Positions 25,943-34,065 of a stretch of 64,000 nucleotides of DNA are shown piece after piece (within the stretch, counting starts at the first letter, position 1; each line of letters begins with the position of its first letter). Below the pieces are notes generated by a model, which worked only from the letters and a program-made list of their open reading frames with translations, had not been told where the DNA came from and ran no database searches. Source of the DNA: Actinomycetota bacterium (GTDB lineage: Bacteria > Actinomycetota > Nitriliruptoria > Nitriliruptorales > Nitriliruptoraceae); NCBI GenBank assembly GCA_019347575.1, contig JAHWKY010000016.1, positions 38,668 through 102,667 on the forward strand. The letters are read 5' to 3'. A program made the position numbers and the translations under genes.

Positions 25943-27021
25943 CAGCGCAGCGAGGCGGCATCGTGGGCGGCGCGGCGGTACCGCACGCCCCGCAGTTCTT
26001 CACCCTCCCCGACACGGAGGACCACGACCAGGTGGCGCGGGTCGAGGAGGTGATGGGCCGCATCGGGGCGGGCCTGCGCGACCTCGCGCCGGACGTTGTG
26101 GTCATCGTCGCCAACGACCACCTCGAGAACTTCGCGCTGTCCGCGGTGCCCTCGTTCACCGTCCACGTGGGACCGCAGGTGACGGGATCGTTCGCCGGAC
26201 GTGACTTCGCCTGGCCCGTCGCGAGCGACCTTGGTGCGGCGGTCGTGCGTGAGCTGCAGGACCAAAGGTTCGATCCCGCGTTCACGCTCAACGCCTCGAT
26301 CGGCTACGAGTTCGGCATCCCCCTGACGTTCTGCGGCTTCGACGCCGACACGTTGCTGCTGCCGGTCTACGTCAACACCTACGTCGCTCCGCAACCCCGG
26401 GCAGAGCGCTGCTACGCCTTCGGTCAGGCCCTGCACCGCGCCCTACTCGCCACCGCCACCACCGGCGTCATCATCGCCAGTGGCGGGCTGTCCCACTTCC
26501 CGGGAACGCCCCGCTACAGCCAGCCCGACGTCGACACCGACCGGAGCCTGTTCGACCAGCTCGCGGCCGGCAACCTCAGGCAGCTGCTCGCCTTCGACCA
26601 GGAACGGATGGACCACACCGGCAACGTCGAGGTCCGATCGTGGCAGATCCTGGCGGGGGCGCTGGGTGAACGGCGCCCCGACCTCACCGCCTTCGAACCG
26701 TCCTGGCACCACACGTACGCCGTCCTGGGCTGGACCTCCCCTGACGAGCAACCCCCGACCGATCTGCATTACCCGCCGATCCGTGCCGACCTGCTGCCGC
26801 TGACCGAGGCGCTCTACGGGCTGCGCATGCGGGCCGACGTCCGCGCCGCGTTCCTCGAGGACGCGGACGGGTACGCGGACGGCTTCGACCTACCCGCGCC
26901 CCAGCGCGACGCCCTCGTCGCCCTCGACGAGGACACCCTCCGTGAGATCGGCGTGCACCCCCTGCTCGCCTTCCTGGCGCGGCTGCAGGTCGACCTCGAA
27001 CGACGACACGCTCAGAGCTGA
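25939..27021 (+). CDS. Class III extradiol dioxygenase, LigB-LigA fusion
   Basis: A 360-residue ring-cleavage enzyme. Residues 1-270 are the LigB-type catalytic domain with Fe(II) ligands His16 (VPHAPQ), His61 (VANDHLENF) and Glu231 (NVEVRSW), and the active-site base His186 (GGLSHFPG). Residues about 280-350 form a LigA-like helical domain (LTEALYGLRMRADVRAAFLE ... IGVHPLLAFLARL). Fused LigBA enzymes such as gallate dioxygenase cleave protocatechuate-like diols; related class III enzymes open hydroxypyridones and aminophenol. The GTG overlaps the previous stop, so it is co-translated with the molybdenum hydroxylase. Confidence 0.88.
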   Translation: MTAQRGGIVGGAAVPHAPQFFTLPDTEDHDQVARVEEVMGRIGAGLRDLAPDVVVIVANDHLENFALSAVPSFTVHVGPQVTGSFAGRDFAWPVASDLGAAVVRELQDQRFDPAFTLNASIGYEFGIPLTFCGFDADTLLLPVYVNTYVAPQPRAERCYAFGQALHRALLATATTGVIIASGGLSHFPGTPRYSQPDVDTDRSLFDQLAAGNLRQLLAFDQERMDHTGNVEVRSWQILAGALGERRPDLTAFEPSWHHTYAVLGWTSPDEQPPTDLHYPPIRADLLPLTEALYGLRMRADVRAAFLEDADGYADGFDLPAPQRDALVALDEDTLREIGVHPLLAFLARLQVDLERRHAQS

Positions 27022-27030
27022 GGAGACGTG

Positions 27031-28473
27031 ATGCGCACGCTCGCGGACACCGACCGCTGGGGTCCCTGGATCGACGGGGCCGACGTCACCGACGGTTCCC
27101 GGCACGTCGCCAGCGTCGACGCACCCTACGACGCCCGCCACCTCGCCGACGTCGAGCAGGCCGGGCCCGACGATCTCGAGCGCGCCGTCACCGTGGCCAC
27201 CGCCGCCTACCAGGAGCACCGGGACACGCCCGCGCACGTCCGTGCCGGGTGGCTGCAGGCGGCGGCCGACGTGGTCTCGGCTGATGCCGATGCCCTCGCC
27301 GGCACCATGGTCGACGTGCTCGGCAAGCCCGTCCGGATGTGTCGCGGGGAGGTGGGCCGGGGCGTGGCTCTGCTGCGGCTGTGCGCCGAGGAGCTCGCCC
27401 GATTTGGCGGCGAGACGCTCCCGCTCGACGCCGTGCCCGGGGGTGAGGGGCACTGGGGCTTCACCCGCCGGGAGCCGTTCGGCGTCATCGGCGCCATCAC
27501 GCCGTTCAACGCCCCGGTCAACCTGCTGCTGCAGAAGGTCGCTCCGGCACTGGCGGTCGGCAACGCCGTCGTCGTCAAGCCCGCGCCCGAGGGAGCCATC
27601 ACCGCACTGCAGCTCGCGGAGCTGCTCGACACGGCGGTGCCTCCGGGCCTGCTCGCGGTGCTCAACGGCGACGCAGCGCTCGCTCAGACCCTCGCCGGGC
27701 ACCGCGGCATCGCCGCGGTCAGCCTCACGGGGGGCGTGGCGGCGGGTGAGTCGATCGTGGCTGCCGCGGGCCTCAAGCCGGTGATGCTCGAGCTGGGCTC
27801 CAACTCGCCCAACATCGTGTGCGCCGACGCCGACCTCGACGACGCCGCGAAGCGGATCGCGGGTGCGGCGTTCGGTGCGTCCGGTCAGCAGTGCATCTCG
27901 GCGCAACGGATCATCGTCGAGCGACCCGTGTTCGACGACTTCACCGACCGGTTCGTCGAGGCCGCCCGCGGACTACGCCTCGGCGACCCCGCCGATCCCT
28001 CGACCGACATCGGTCCGCTCGTCAGCGACCGTCGGCGCGAGCACGTCCTGCGGTTCCTGGCCGACGCTGAGGAGCGGGGCGCGAAGGTCGTGCTCGACGG
28101 TCGCGCGGACGATCTGCTGTTCGGGCCCTCGATCGTGCGCGACGTGCCGGCGGACGCGCTGCTCGTCTGCGAGGAGGTGTTCGGACCGGTCGCGGTCCTC
28201 ATGCCGGCCAACGACCTTGGCGACGCGATCGCGCAAGCGAACGACTCCGATCTCGGCCTCCAAGCGTCCTGTTTCACCCGCAGCCTCGCCAACGCCTTGC
28301 ACGCGGCCGAGCGCCTGCAGGCCGGGACGGTGCACATCAACGAACCGTCCCGCTTCCGCCTCGACACCTACCCGTTCGGTGGTTACAAGCGCAGCGGTCT
28401 CGGCCGCGAAGGGGTGCGTTACGCGATGGAGGCGTTGAGCCAGCTCAAGTTCGTCAGCTTCCGGGCCGTCTGA
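27031..28473 (+). CDS. Aldehyde dehydrogenase (probable ring-cleavage semialdehyde dehydrogenase)
   Basis: A 480-residue NAD(P)-dependent ALDH. The catalytic Cys is in ASGQQCISAQRI near residue 290 and the general-base Glu in MLELGSNSPNIV near residue 255; the nucleotide-binding start ITPFNAPVNLLLQKVAPALA is present. It directly follows the extradiol dioxygenase, whose product is an unsaturated semialdehyde, so that semialdehyde is the likely substrate (inference). The ATG after GAGGAGACGTG is preferred to the GTG one codon earlier. Confidence 0.88.
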   Translation: MRTLADTDRWGPWIDGADVTDGSRHVASVDAPYDARHLADVEQAGPDDLERAVTVATAAYQEHRDTPAHVRAGWLQAAADVVSADADALAGTMVDVLGKPVRMCRGEVGRGVALLRLCAEELARFGGETLPLDAVPGGEGHWGFTRREPFGVIGAITPFNAPVNLLLQKVAPALAVGNAVVVKPAPEGAITALQLAELLDTAVPPGLLAVLNGDAALAQTLAGHRGIAAVSLTGGVAAGESIVAAAGLKPVMLELGSNSPNIVCADADLDDAAKRIAGAAFGASGQQCISAQRIIVERPVFDDFTDRFVEAARGLRLGDPADPSTDIGPLVSDRRREHVLRFLADAEERGAKVVLDGRADDLLFGPSIVRDVPADALLVCEEVFGPVAVLMPANDLGDAIAQANDSDLGLQASCFTRSLANALHAAERLQAGTVHINEPSRFRLDTYPFGGYKRSGLGREGVRYAMEALSQLKFVSFRAV

Positions 28474-28483
28474 AGGGACCACC

Positions 28484-29878
28484 GTGGCCAAGGGTCTGTC
28501 CGACTTCATCCGCCAGCTCGACGCCGAGGGCGGCGGTGATCTCGTCCGCGTGAAACGACAGGTCGACCCCGCCAACTTCGACTGCACCGCGCTGCTCGAG
28601 CACCTCGCCAAGCGCGGTCAACACCCGATGGTCGTGTTCGAGGACGCCCTCAACCTCAAGGGCGAGCCCTCGGGCATCCCCGTGGTGATGAACGTGTTCG
28701 CCACGCGCGAGCGCTGTGCGGCGGCGCTGGAGTTCCCGCGCCATCAGGCGAAGCTGCCGCTGGCGCTGGAGTTCTCCCGGCGAGAGCGGGAGCGGATCGA
28801 CGCCGTGGTGATCGCTCGCGATGAGGCCCCGGTCAAGCAGGTCGTGCAGGTCGCCGACGAGGTCGACACCCGCGACCTGCCGATCGTGATGCACTCCGAG
28901 GGCGACTACGGGCCGTGCCTGACGATGACGCTGGCGATCAAGGATCCTGAGTCGGGCGCCTACAACGCCGCTTTCATCAAGGCGTTCTACGACTTCGAGG
29001 ATCACCGCCGCTTGCGTATCACGATCCACTCCACCGACAGCGAGCGTGCTCTCGAGTACTACGAATCGCGCGGCATCGAGATGCCGATCGTCGCCATCCT
29101 CGGCCACCACCCCGCCTTCTATCTCGGCACGATGGGCCTCACGCCCTACGACTCCGACGACTGGACCACGATCGGGGGGTTCCTGGCCGAGCCCGTACGG
29201 CTGGCCCCGTCGGAGACGTGGGGGGAGGACTTCCTGGTGCCGGCAGATGCCGAGATCCTGATCGAGGGCGTCGTGCCGCCTGGCGAGCGCATGATCGCCG
29301 ACCCGTTCGGCGACATCACCCGCCAGTACCAGGCGCAGACGCTGCGCCCGATCATGAACGTGACGGCGATCACGCGCCGCCGTGACGCCATGCTGCAGGA
29401 CGTGTTCGCGGGTCACCGCGACCACATGACCGCGGGGCAGATCCCGAAGGAGGGGACGCTGTACAACACCCTGCGCAAGCGCTTCGGCGACATCATCCAC
29501 GCGGTCCACATGCCCTACTCCGGCAGCGGACGGCTCGCCTGCTACATCTCGATCGACAAGAAGCGCGAGGGACAGGGCAAGGCGGTCGCGCTCGCCGCGA
29601 TCCAGGAGTCGTGGACGTTCCAGTACGCGGTCGTCGTCGACTCGAGCATCGACGTGTTCGACGAGGAGGAGGTCCTGTGGGCGGTCATGGTCTACACCGA
29701 CCCGTCCCGTGATGTGGACCTGATCCAGAACATCCCGACCGTGTTCACCACCGCGATGGGCTACCGCAAGGTGCTCATCGACGCCACGCGGCCGCTCGAC
29801 CGCGCGATGCCGGACCAGAACCGCATCCCGCAGGAGGCTCTGGACCGGATCGATCCCGCTGTCTACCTGGAGGGCTGA
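28484..29878 (+). CDS. UbiD-family prenyl-FMN decarboxylase
   Basis: A 464-residue enzyme that reversibly decarboxylates aromatic or unsaturated acids with the UbiX-made cofactor. Family landmarks include GHHPAFYLGTMG near residue 207, PFGDITRQY near 274 and a C-terminal MVYTDPSRDVDLIQNIPT. The segment that in fungal Fdc1 holds Glu277 and Glu282 (EGPFGE) reads ADPFGD here, so those positions are Ala272 and Asp277. This is a real divergence that may mark a separate substrate class. The operon position after ring-cleavage genes suggests a ring carboxylate substrate. Confidence 0.88.
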   Translation: MAKGLSDFIRQLDAEGGGDLVRVKRQVDPANFDCTALLEHLAKRGQHPMVVFEDALNLKGEPSGIPVVMNVFATRERCAAALEFPRHQAKLPLALEFSRRERERIDAVVIARDEAPVKQVVQVADEVDTRDLPIVMHSEGDYGPCLTMTLAIKDPESGAYNAAFIKAFYDFEDHRRLRITIHSTDSERALEYYESRGIEMPIVAILGHHPAFYLGTMGLTPYDSDDWTTIGGFLAEPVRLAPSETWGEDFLVPADAEILIEGVVPPGERMIADPFGDITRQYQAQTLRPIMNVTAITRRRDAMLQDVFAGHRDHMTAGQIPKEGTLYNTLRKRFGDIIHAVHMPYSGSGRLACYISIDKKREGQGKAVALAAIQESWTFQYAVVVDSSIDVFDEEEVLWAVMVYTDPSRDVDLIQNIPTVFTTAMGYRKVLIDATRPLDRAMPDQNRIPQEALDRIDPAVYLEG

Positions 29879-29881
29879 ACC

Positions 29882-30037
29882 GTGCAGCGCATCTTCTGGG
29901 CCACCTGTCCGCAGTGCGAGCAGGCGTTCACGGTGGACTACGGCATCCGTTTCGAGGACGTGCAGCTCGAGTGCCCGTTCTGTCGCCACAAGTTCAAGGC
30001 CGACGACGCGAAGGCGCTCGACGAGCGCTGGGCGTGA
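29882..30037 (+). CDS. 51-residue zinc-ribbon protein after ubiD
   Basis: A short frame starting GTG three bases after the ubiD stop and ending 10 bp before coxG. It reads about 51 residues with two Cys pairs, CPQC near residue 9 and CPFC near residue 32, 20 residues apart: a rubredoxin/zinc-ribbon layout. Three-gene hydroxyarylic acid decarboxylases (VdcBCD, BsdBCD) also carry a small Cys-containing D subunit, so this may be a functional analogue for the UbiX/UbiD pair, though I cannot show homology. Its tight spacing in the operon supports a real gene. Confidence 0.7.
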   Translation: MQRIFWATCPQCEQAFTVDYGIRFEDVQLECPFCRHKFKADDAKALDERWA

Positions 30038-30047
30038 TGGAGGATCC

Positions 30048-30725
30048 ATGCTGATCGAGAACTCGTTCCACGTCGCGCTGCCGATCGACGAGGCGTGGGC
30101 CGTGCTGTCCGACCTCCCGCGCATCGCCCCGTGCATGCCGGGGGCGGAGCTGACCGAGGTCGACGGCGATGACCACCACGGCATCGTCAAGGTCAAGGTG
30201 GGGTCGATCAACACCCAGTACCGCGGGACCGCGACGATCCAGCAGGCGGACGCCGCGGCGCACCGGTTGGTGGTCGAGGCGAGGGGTCACGAGACCCGCG
30301 GACAAGGGCGGGCGAACGCGACCATCACCGCGGAGCTGACGCCCGAGGGCGATGGCACGACGGTTGCGGTCGTCACGGAGCTGCAGATCAGCGGGCGTGT
30401 GGCCCAGTTCGGGCGGGGCGTGCTGCAGGACGTCTCGTCCAAGCTTGTCGAGCAGTTCGTCGACGAGCTGCAGCAGGAGGTCGCGGGGGCACCGCAGGCC
30501 GCTCCGTCCGACACCGCCACGACGGAGGAGCCCGCGGATGCGACGGCCGACTCCACGCCGATCTCGCGGTCACCGGCGCCGATCCCCGCCCGCGCCCCGG
30601 CTGAGCCGGTTGACCTGCTGGCGCTCGGCGGCTCGTCGGTCGTACGACGCGCCGCCCCGTTGGTCGCGGGCCTCGCGGCGCTCATCGCGGTGATCGTGCT
30701 GCTGCGCCGGCGCGGCAACCAGTGA
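30048..30725 (+). CDS. coxG: CoxG-like SRPBCC protein with C-terminal membrane anchor
   Basis: A 225-residue protein. Residues 1-145 form a carbon-monoxide-dehydrogenase subunit G domain (IENSFHVALPIDEAWAVLSD, IAPCMPGAEL, VGSINTQYRGTATI). A Pro/Ala/Thr-rich linker and a C-terminal hydrophobic segment with a basic end (VLLRRRGN) follow. CoxG tethers molybdenum hydroxylases to the membrane and delivers electrons or cofactors such as quinone. It therefore supports the molybdenum enzyme encoded upstream. The ATG follows GGAGGATCC. Confidence 0.85.
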   Translation: MLIENSFHVALPIDEAWAVLSDLPRIAPCMPGAELTEVDGDDHHGIVKVKVGSINTQYRGTATIQQADAAAHRLVVEARGHETRGQGRANATITAELTPEGDGTTVAVVTELQISGRVAQFGRGVLQDVSSKLVEQFVDELQQEVAGAPQAAPSDTATTEEPADATADSTPISRSPAPIPARAPAEPVDLLALGGSSVVRRAAPLVAGLAALIAVIVLLRRRGNQ

Positions 30726-31297
30726 TCGCTGCCATCGTGCTCGCCGCAGGCAGGTCCTCGCGGCTCGGCCGACCGAAGCAGCTGCTACCCCTGGGAACCC
30801 GACCTCTGCTCCAGCACGTCATCGACACGGCAGCCACCAGCGTCGTGGACACGACCGTCGTCGTGCTCGGGGCCGCCTACGAGGACGTCACGGCGGCCAT
30901 CACCCTCCCTGCCGCCACCGCTGTGGTGCTCAACCGCCGCTACGAGCAGGGCCTGTCGACCTCGCTACGTCGTGGGCTGTCCGCCCTGGGGCCCGACGTC
31001 GGCGCGGCCGTGATGCTGCTGGGCGATCAGCCCACGGTCTCGGCCGGTGTGGTGGATGCGCTCGTCACCGCGCACCGACGGACCCGGCGCCAGATCGTGC
31101 GCGCCACCTACGACGGCGAACCCGGCCATCCGGTCCTGCTCGCGCGGGGCGTGTGGGCGGCTGCCTGCCGGGTGCGCGGCGACCGCGGAGCTCGCGCACT
31201 TCTCCATCGCCCCGACGTACTGCACGTGGACGTCGCCGGCCCCGCCCCATCCGACGTGGACACCTGGGAGGACTACCACCGCCTCCTCCTGCGGTGA
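30722..31297 (+). CDS. MocA-like molybdenum cofactor nucleotidyltransferase
   Basis: A 191-residue transferase with the N-terminal nucleotide motif VLAAGRSSRLGRPKQLLPLG and the metal-binding motif LLGDQPTVS near residue 100. Members attach CMP to molybdopterin to form the dinucleotide cofactor used by CoxL-type hydroxylases. The GTG overlaps the coxG stop as GTGA. It ends the rightward operon and converges on xdhC-like. Confidence 0.85.
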   Translation: MIAAIVLAAGRSSRLGRPKQLLPLGTRPLLQHVIDTAATSVVDTTVVVLGAAYEDVTAAITLPAATAVVLNRRYEQGLSTSLRRGLSALGPDVGAAVMLLGDQPTVSAGVVDALVTAHRRTRRQIVRATYDGEPGHPVLLARGVWAAACRVRGDRGARALLHRPDVLHVDVAGPAPSDVDTWEDYHRLLLR

Positions 31298-31298
31298 C

Positions 31299-31322
31299 GG
31301 GAGCACCCACTCCCAGGCTCCC
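31299..31322. terminator. Weak hairpin between converging genes
   Basis: GGGAGC and GCTCCC form a 6-bp stem with a 12-base loop just after the mocA-like stop and just before the xdhC-like stop. It is a plausible but weak bidirectional terminator. Confidence 0.35.
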
Positions 31323-31326
31323 GGGA

Positions 31327-32457
31327 TCAGCGCTCGCCTCGAGCTCGGAGGGCTGCGGGGCGGGCGGCGATGCCGTGGATGGGGCCCGCGCGGTCGCGCA
31401 GTGAGCCGCCGCATCGACCCCGCTGCCACGCCAGGAGCTCGGTGACGATCGACCACGCGATCTCGACCGGGCCCTCGGCGCCGAGATCGAGTCCCACGGG
31501 CCCATGCAGCTTCAGCTCGTCCGCGAGCGACAGGGCGATGCCCTCACGCGCGAGGTCCGCCACCATGCGGTCACGGCGACGCCGCGGGCCGAGCACACCG
31601 AGGTAGGACACGTCGGTGCGGAGGAAGCTGCGCAGGTACTCCACGTCACGCAGGTAGTGGTGGCTCATGACGATCACGTGCGTGCGCGGGTCGGGGTGGA
31701 CCTCCCCGGCCGCGACACCGGGACGGTCCACCGCGACGAGCCCGTCGGCGTACGGGAAGCGGGCCGCGGTGAGCAGGTGGGGCCGGTCGTCGACGACGAT
31801 GGTGCGCCACCCGAGGGTGCTCGCTGCGGCGACGACCGGTGCGGCGTCGTGCCCCGCCCCGCACACGACCAGGCGGGGCGGGGGCAACACCACGTCGACG
31901 AAGATGCGGTGCTGACCCGAGGAGGTCGTTACCCAGGTCGTGCCCGCCACCTCGGCTTCGAGCGCCTGCCGACACGCCTCCACCACGGCGTCGTCGAGCG
32001 CCGCCGGGGGCGCGTCGGGGTCGACGACGTGCCACGTCCGCGTCGTCGGCTCGGGTTCGTCGAGCACGCGCACCAGGGCCACGGCCCGACCGTCACCTTC
32101 GGCGGCGCCGATCGCGGCGAGGGCAGGGCGGGCGCGATCCGCCGGTTCGACGAGCACCTCGATGGCCCCGTTGCAGCCCAGTCCCCAGCCCCACACGGCC
32201 TCGTCGTCGGTCGTGAGGTCGAAGCTCAGCAGCTCGGCGGACCCTCCTGCGGCGACGCGCCCGGCGGCCGCGACGACGTCGGCTTCCAGGCAGCCGCCGC
32301 TGATGTTGCCGACCGTTGCCCCCTCCGGCAGGACGACGAGGCGAGCCCCCTCGCGCCGGTAGACCGATCCACGTGTGTGCACGACGGTGGCGACGGCCAG
32401 GGCGCGGTCAGCGGCCTCGACGAGTCGGGCGCGTTCGGCGCATGTTCGGGTGGTCAT
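31327..32457 (-). CDS. XdhC/CoxI-family molybdenum enzyme maturation factor
   Basis: A 376-residue protein. The N-terminal XdhC motif is VVHTRGSVYRREGARLVV followed by GNISGGCLEADVV, and the C-terminal half is a Rossmann domain (VVCGAGHDAAPVVAAASTLG, then VIVMSHHYLRD). XdhC-type chaperones bind the cofactor, promote sulfuration and insert it into molybdenum hydroxylases, here presumably the enzyme at 22-26 kb. The ATG overlaps the preceding MFS stop as ATGA, so it is coupled to a transporter under the second GntR system, tying the two gene sets together. Confidence 0.88.
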   Translation of the reverse strand: MTTRTCAERARLVEAADRALAVATVVHTRGSVYRREGARLVVLPEGATVGNISGGCLEADVVAAAGRVAAGGSAELLSFDLTTDDEAVWGWGLGCNGAIEVLVEPADRARPALAAIGAAEGDGRAVALVRVLDEPEPTTRTWHVVDPDAPPAALDDAVVEACRQALEAEVAGTTWVTTSSGQHRIFVDVVLPPPRLVVCGAGHDAAPVVAAASTLGWRTIVVDDRPHLLTAARFPYADGLVAVDRPGVAAGEVHPDPRTHVIVMSHHYLRDVEYLRSFLRTDVSYLGVLGPRRRRDRMVADLAREGIALSLADELKLHGPVGLDLGAEGPVEIAWSIVTELLAWQRGRCGGSLRDRAGPIHGIAARPAALRARGER

Positions 32458-33896
32458 CGCGCCGTTCCTCCGGTTCCGTAGCGTCGCGGTTCTTCGCCAA
32501 GGTCGGCGTACCTGGTCAGTGCGACCGCGACCAGCGAGGTCACGACCGCAGCCGCCAGGACGGCGACGAACGCGCGACCGAGCGCGCTGTCGCTGGCGGC
32601 CTCGAGGTCACCGGTGCCCGACACCACCTCCACGAGCACCGCGAACAGGGTGGCACCGGCCACACCGGCCAGGAAGCGCAGCGTGTGGAACGCCCCGGTC
32701 GAGGCGCCCCGCCCGACCCGACCGACCGCCTCGCTGACGGCGACGGCGGCGGTCGCCTGGACGGCGGCGACCCCCACGCCGACGGCCAGCATCGCCACGA
32801 TGACGAGGACGAGCAGCCGGGTCGCCGCCCCGAACGCCAGCAGGCCGCTGCCTCCCGCGAGCAGGAACGTGCCCATGACGAGGACAGCGCGACGACCGAA
32901 CCGATCGGCGGCGTGACCCACGAGCGGCGAGGTCAACGTCCAGCTACCTGGCAACACGAACACGAGCGCCCCCGCGATCCCCAACGAGTATCCGAACAGG
33001 TGGACGAACATGAGTGGCGTGATGAGGAGGATGCCGAACAGGACGAGCGCTTGCAGCGCCGCGATCGCGGCTGGGGTCGCGTACGCACGTCGCCGCAGGA
33101 TGGTCACGTCCAGGAACGGATCGTCGGTGCGACGGAACCGCCGGACCGCCGCGACCAGCGCGGCCACGCCACCTGCCAGCAGTGTCGAGGTGGACAGCGA
33201 CGTCCAGCCCCAGGCCTCGGCTCGTGACAGCGACACCATCACCCCGACGAGACCGACGCTGACGAGCGCCGCACCGACGGCATCGAAGCGTCCGCGGCTG
33301 CGACTGGGCGGCACGTCGGGGAACAGCGCGACGCTCGCGATCAGCGCCAGCACCGTGAGCACGACGTTCAACCAGAACACCGCGCGCCAGGAGGCCGTCT
33401 CGGTCAACCACCCCGCGATGAGCGGGCTCACCGCGAACGACGCACCGTTGACCGCCACCCACGTGCCCATGGCCTTGCCGCGGGCACCGGGTTCGAACGC
33501 CGCCACGACCGTCACCATGATGGTCGGCAGGACCGGTGCGTTGCACACGCCCTGGCCGACGCGTGCCGCGATGACCCAGCCGTATCCGGGAGCGGCGGCG
33601 AGCAGCACCGAGACGACGAGGAACGCGGTCAGGCCCACCAGGGACACCTTGCGGCTGCCGTAGGTGTCGACGAGGCGTCCAGCGACCGGCAGGGCTACCG
33701 CCAGGGCGAGCACGTACGAGGTCACGAACCAGGCCCCGACACTGACCGGCACCCCGAACTCGTCCAGCACGTCGGGGAGGGCGACGTTGGCCACGCCGTT
33801 GTTGAACGTGCCGAGCACGGTGCCGAGGAGCACGATGGCCAGGCCGAGCCACGCCGAGCCACGGCGGAGGGCGACCGAACCGGGTGCGGCGGTCAC
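32454..33896 (-). CDS. DHA2-type MFS transporter
   Basis: A 480-residue permease with about 14 hydrophobic segments. Family motifs are LGTFNNGVANVALPDV in the first helix, PVAGRLVDTYGSRKVSLVG in loop 2-3 and GWLTETASWRAVFWLNV in mid-protein. DHA2 members are drug or metabolite/H+ antiporters. It is transcribed away from the second GntR gene across a region with the GTATAC palindrome. The GTG start has no strong ribosome site; TTG three codons upstream is an alternative. Confidence 0.85.
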   Translation of the reverse strand: MTAAPGSVALRRGSAWLGLAIVLLGTVLGTFNNGVANVALPDVLDEFGVPVSVGAWFVTSYVLALAVALPVAGRLVDTYGSRKVSLVGLTAFLVVSVLLAAAPGYGWVIAARVGQGVCNAPVLPTIMVTVVAAFEPGARGKAMGTWVAVNGASFAVSPLIAGWLTETASWRAVFWLNVVLTVLALIASVALFPDVPPSRSRGRFDAVGAALVSVGLVGVMVSLSRAEAWGWTSLSTSTLLAGGVAALVAAVRRFRRTDDPFLDVTILRRRAYATPAAIAALQALVLFGILLITPLMFVHLFGYSLGIAGALVFVLPGSWTLTSPLVGHAADRFGRRAVLVMGTFLLAGGSGLLAFGAATRLLVLVIVAMLAVGVGVAAVQATAAVAVSEAVGRVGRGASTGAFHTLRFLAGVAGATLFAVLVEVVSGTGDLEAASDSALGRAFVAVLAAAVVTSLVAVALTRYADLGEEPRRYGTGGTAR

Positions 33897-33974
33897 CGCA
33901 GACAAGGGGCGCCGGGCAGCGCCACACCGCCCTGCCTCAAGGTGCGGCCCTCCCGGCGTCTCCGGCTGTACATC

Positions 33975-33987
33975 GTATACTGTAGAC
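33975..33987. promoter_or_regulatory. GntR-type operator, site 2
   Basis: GTATACTGTAGAC, identical to site 1, lies between the divergent DHA2 transporter and the gntR gene. A TATACT element on the plus strand (33976-33981) could serve as a -10, but no good -35 is seen. It suggests autoregulation. Confidence 0.65.
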
Positions 33988-34065
33988 GACCTAGGGGCGC
34001 CGGAGGGCACGGCCGGCGCCCCCGCGTGCGAGCGGATCCGACCGTGCCTCCGCGAGGAGCAACCC

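Noticed and set aside
33664..34065. A 134-codon N-terminal extension of the second GntR gene
   Set aside because: It overlaps the divergent MFS gene and the operator. The GTG after GCGAGGAGC gives a normal FadR-family length.
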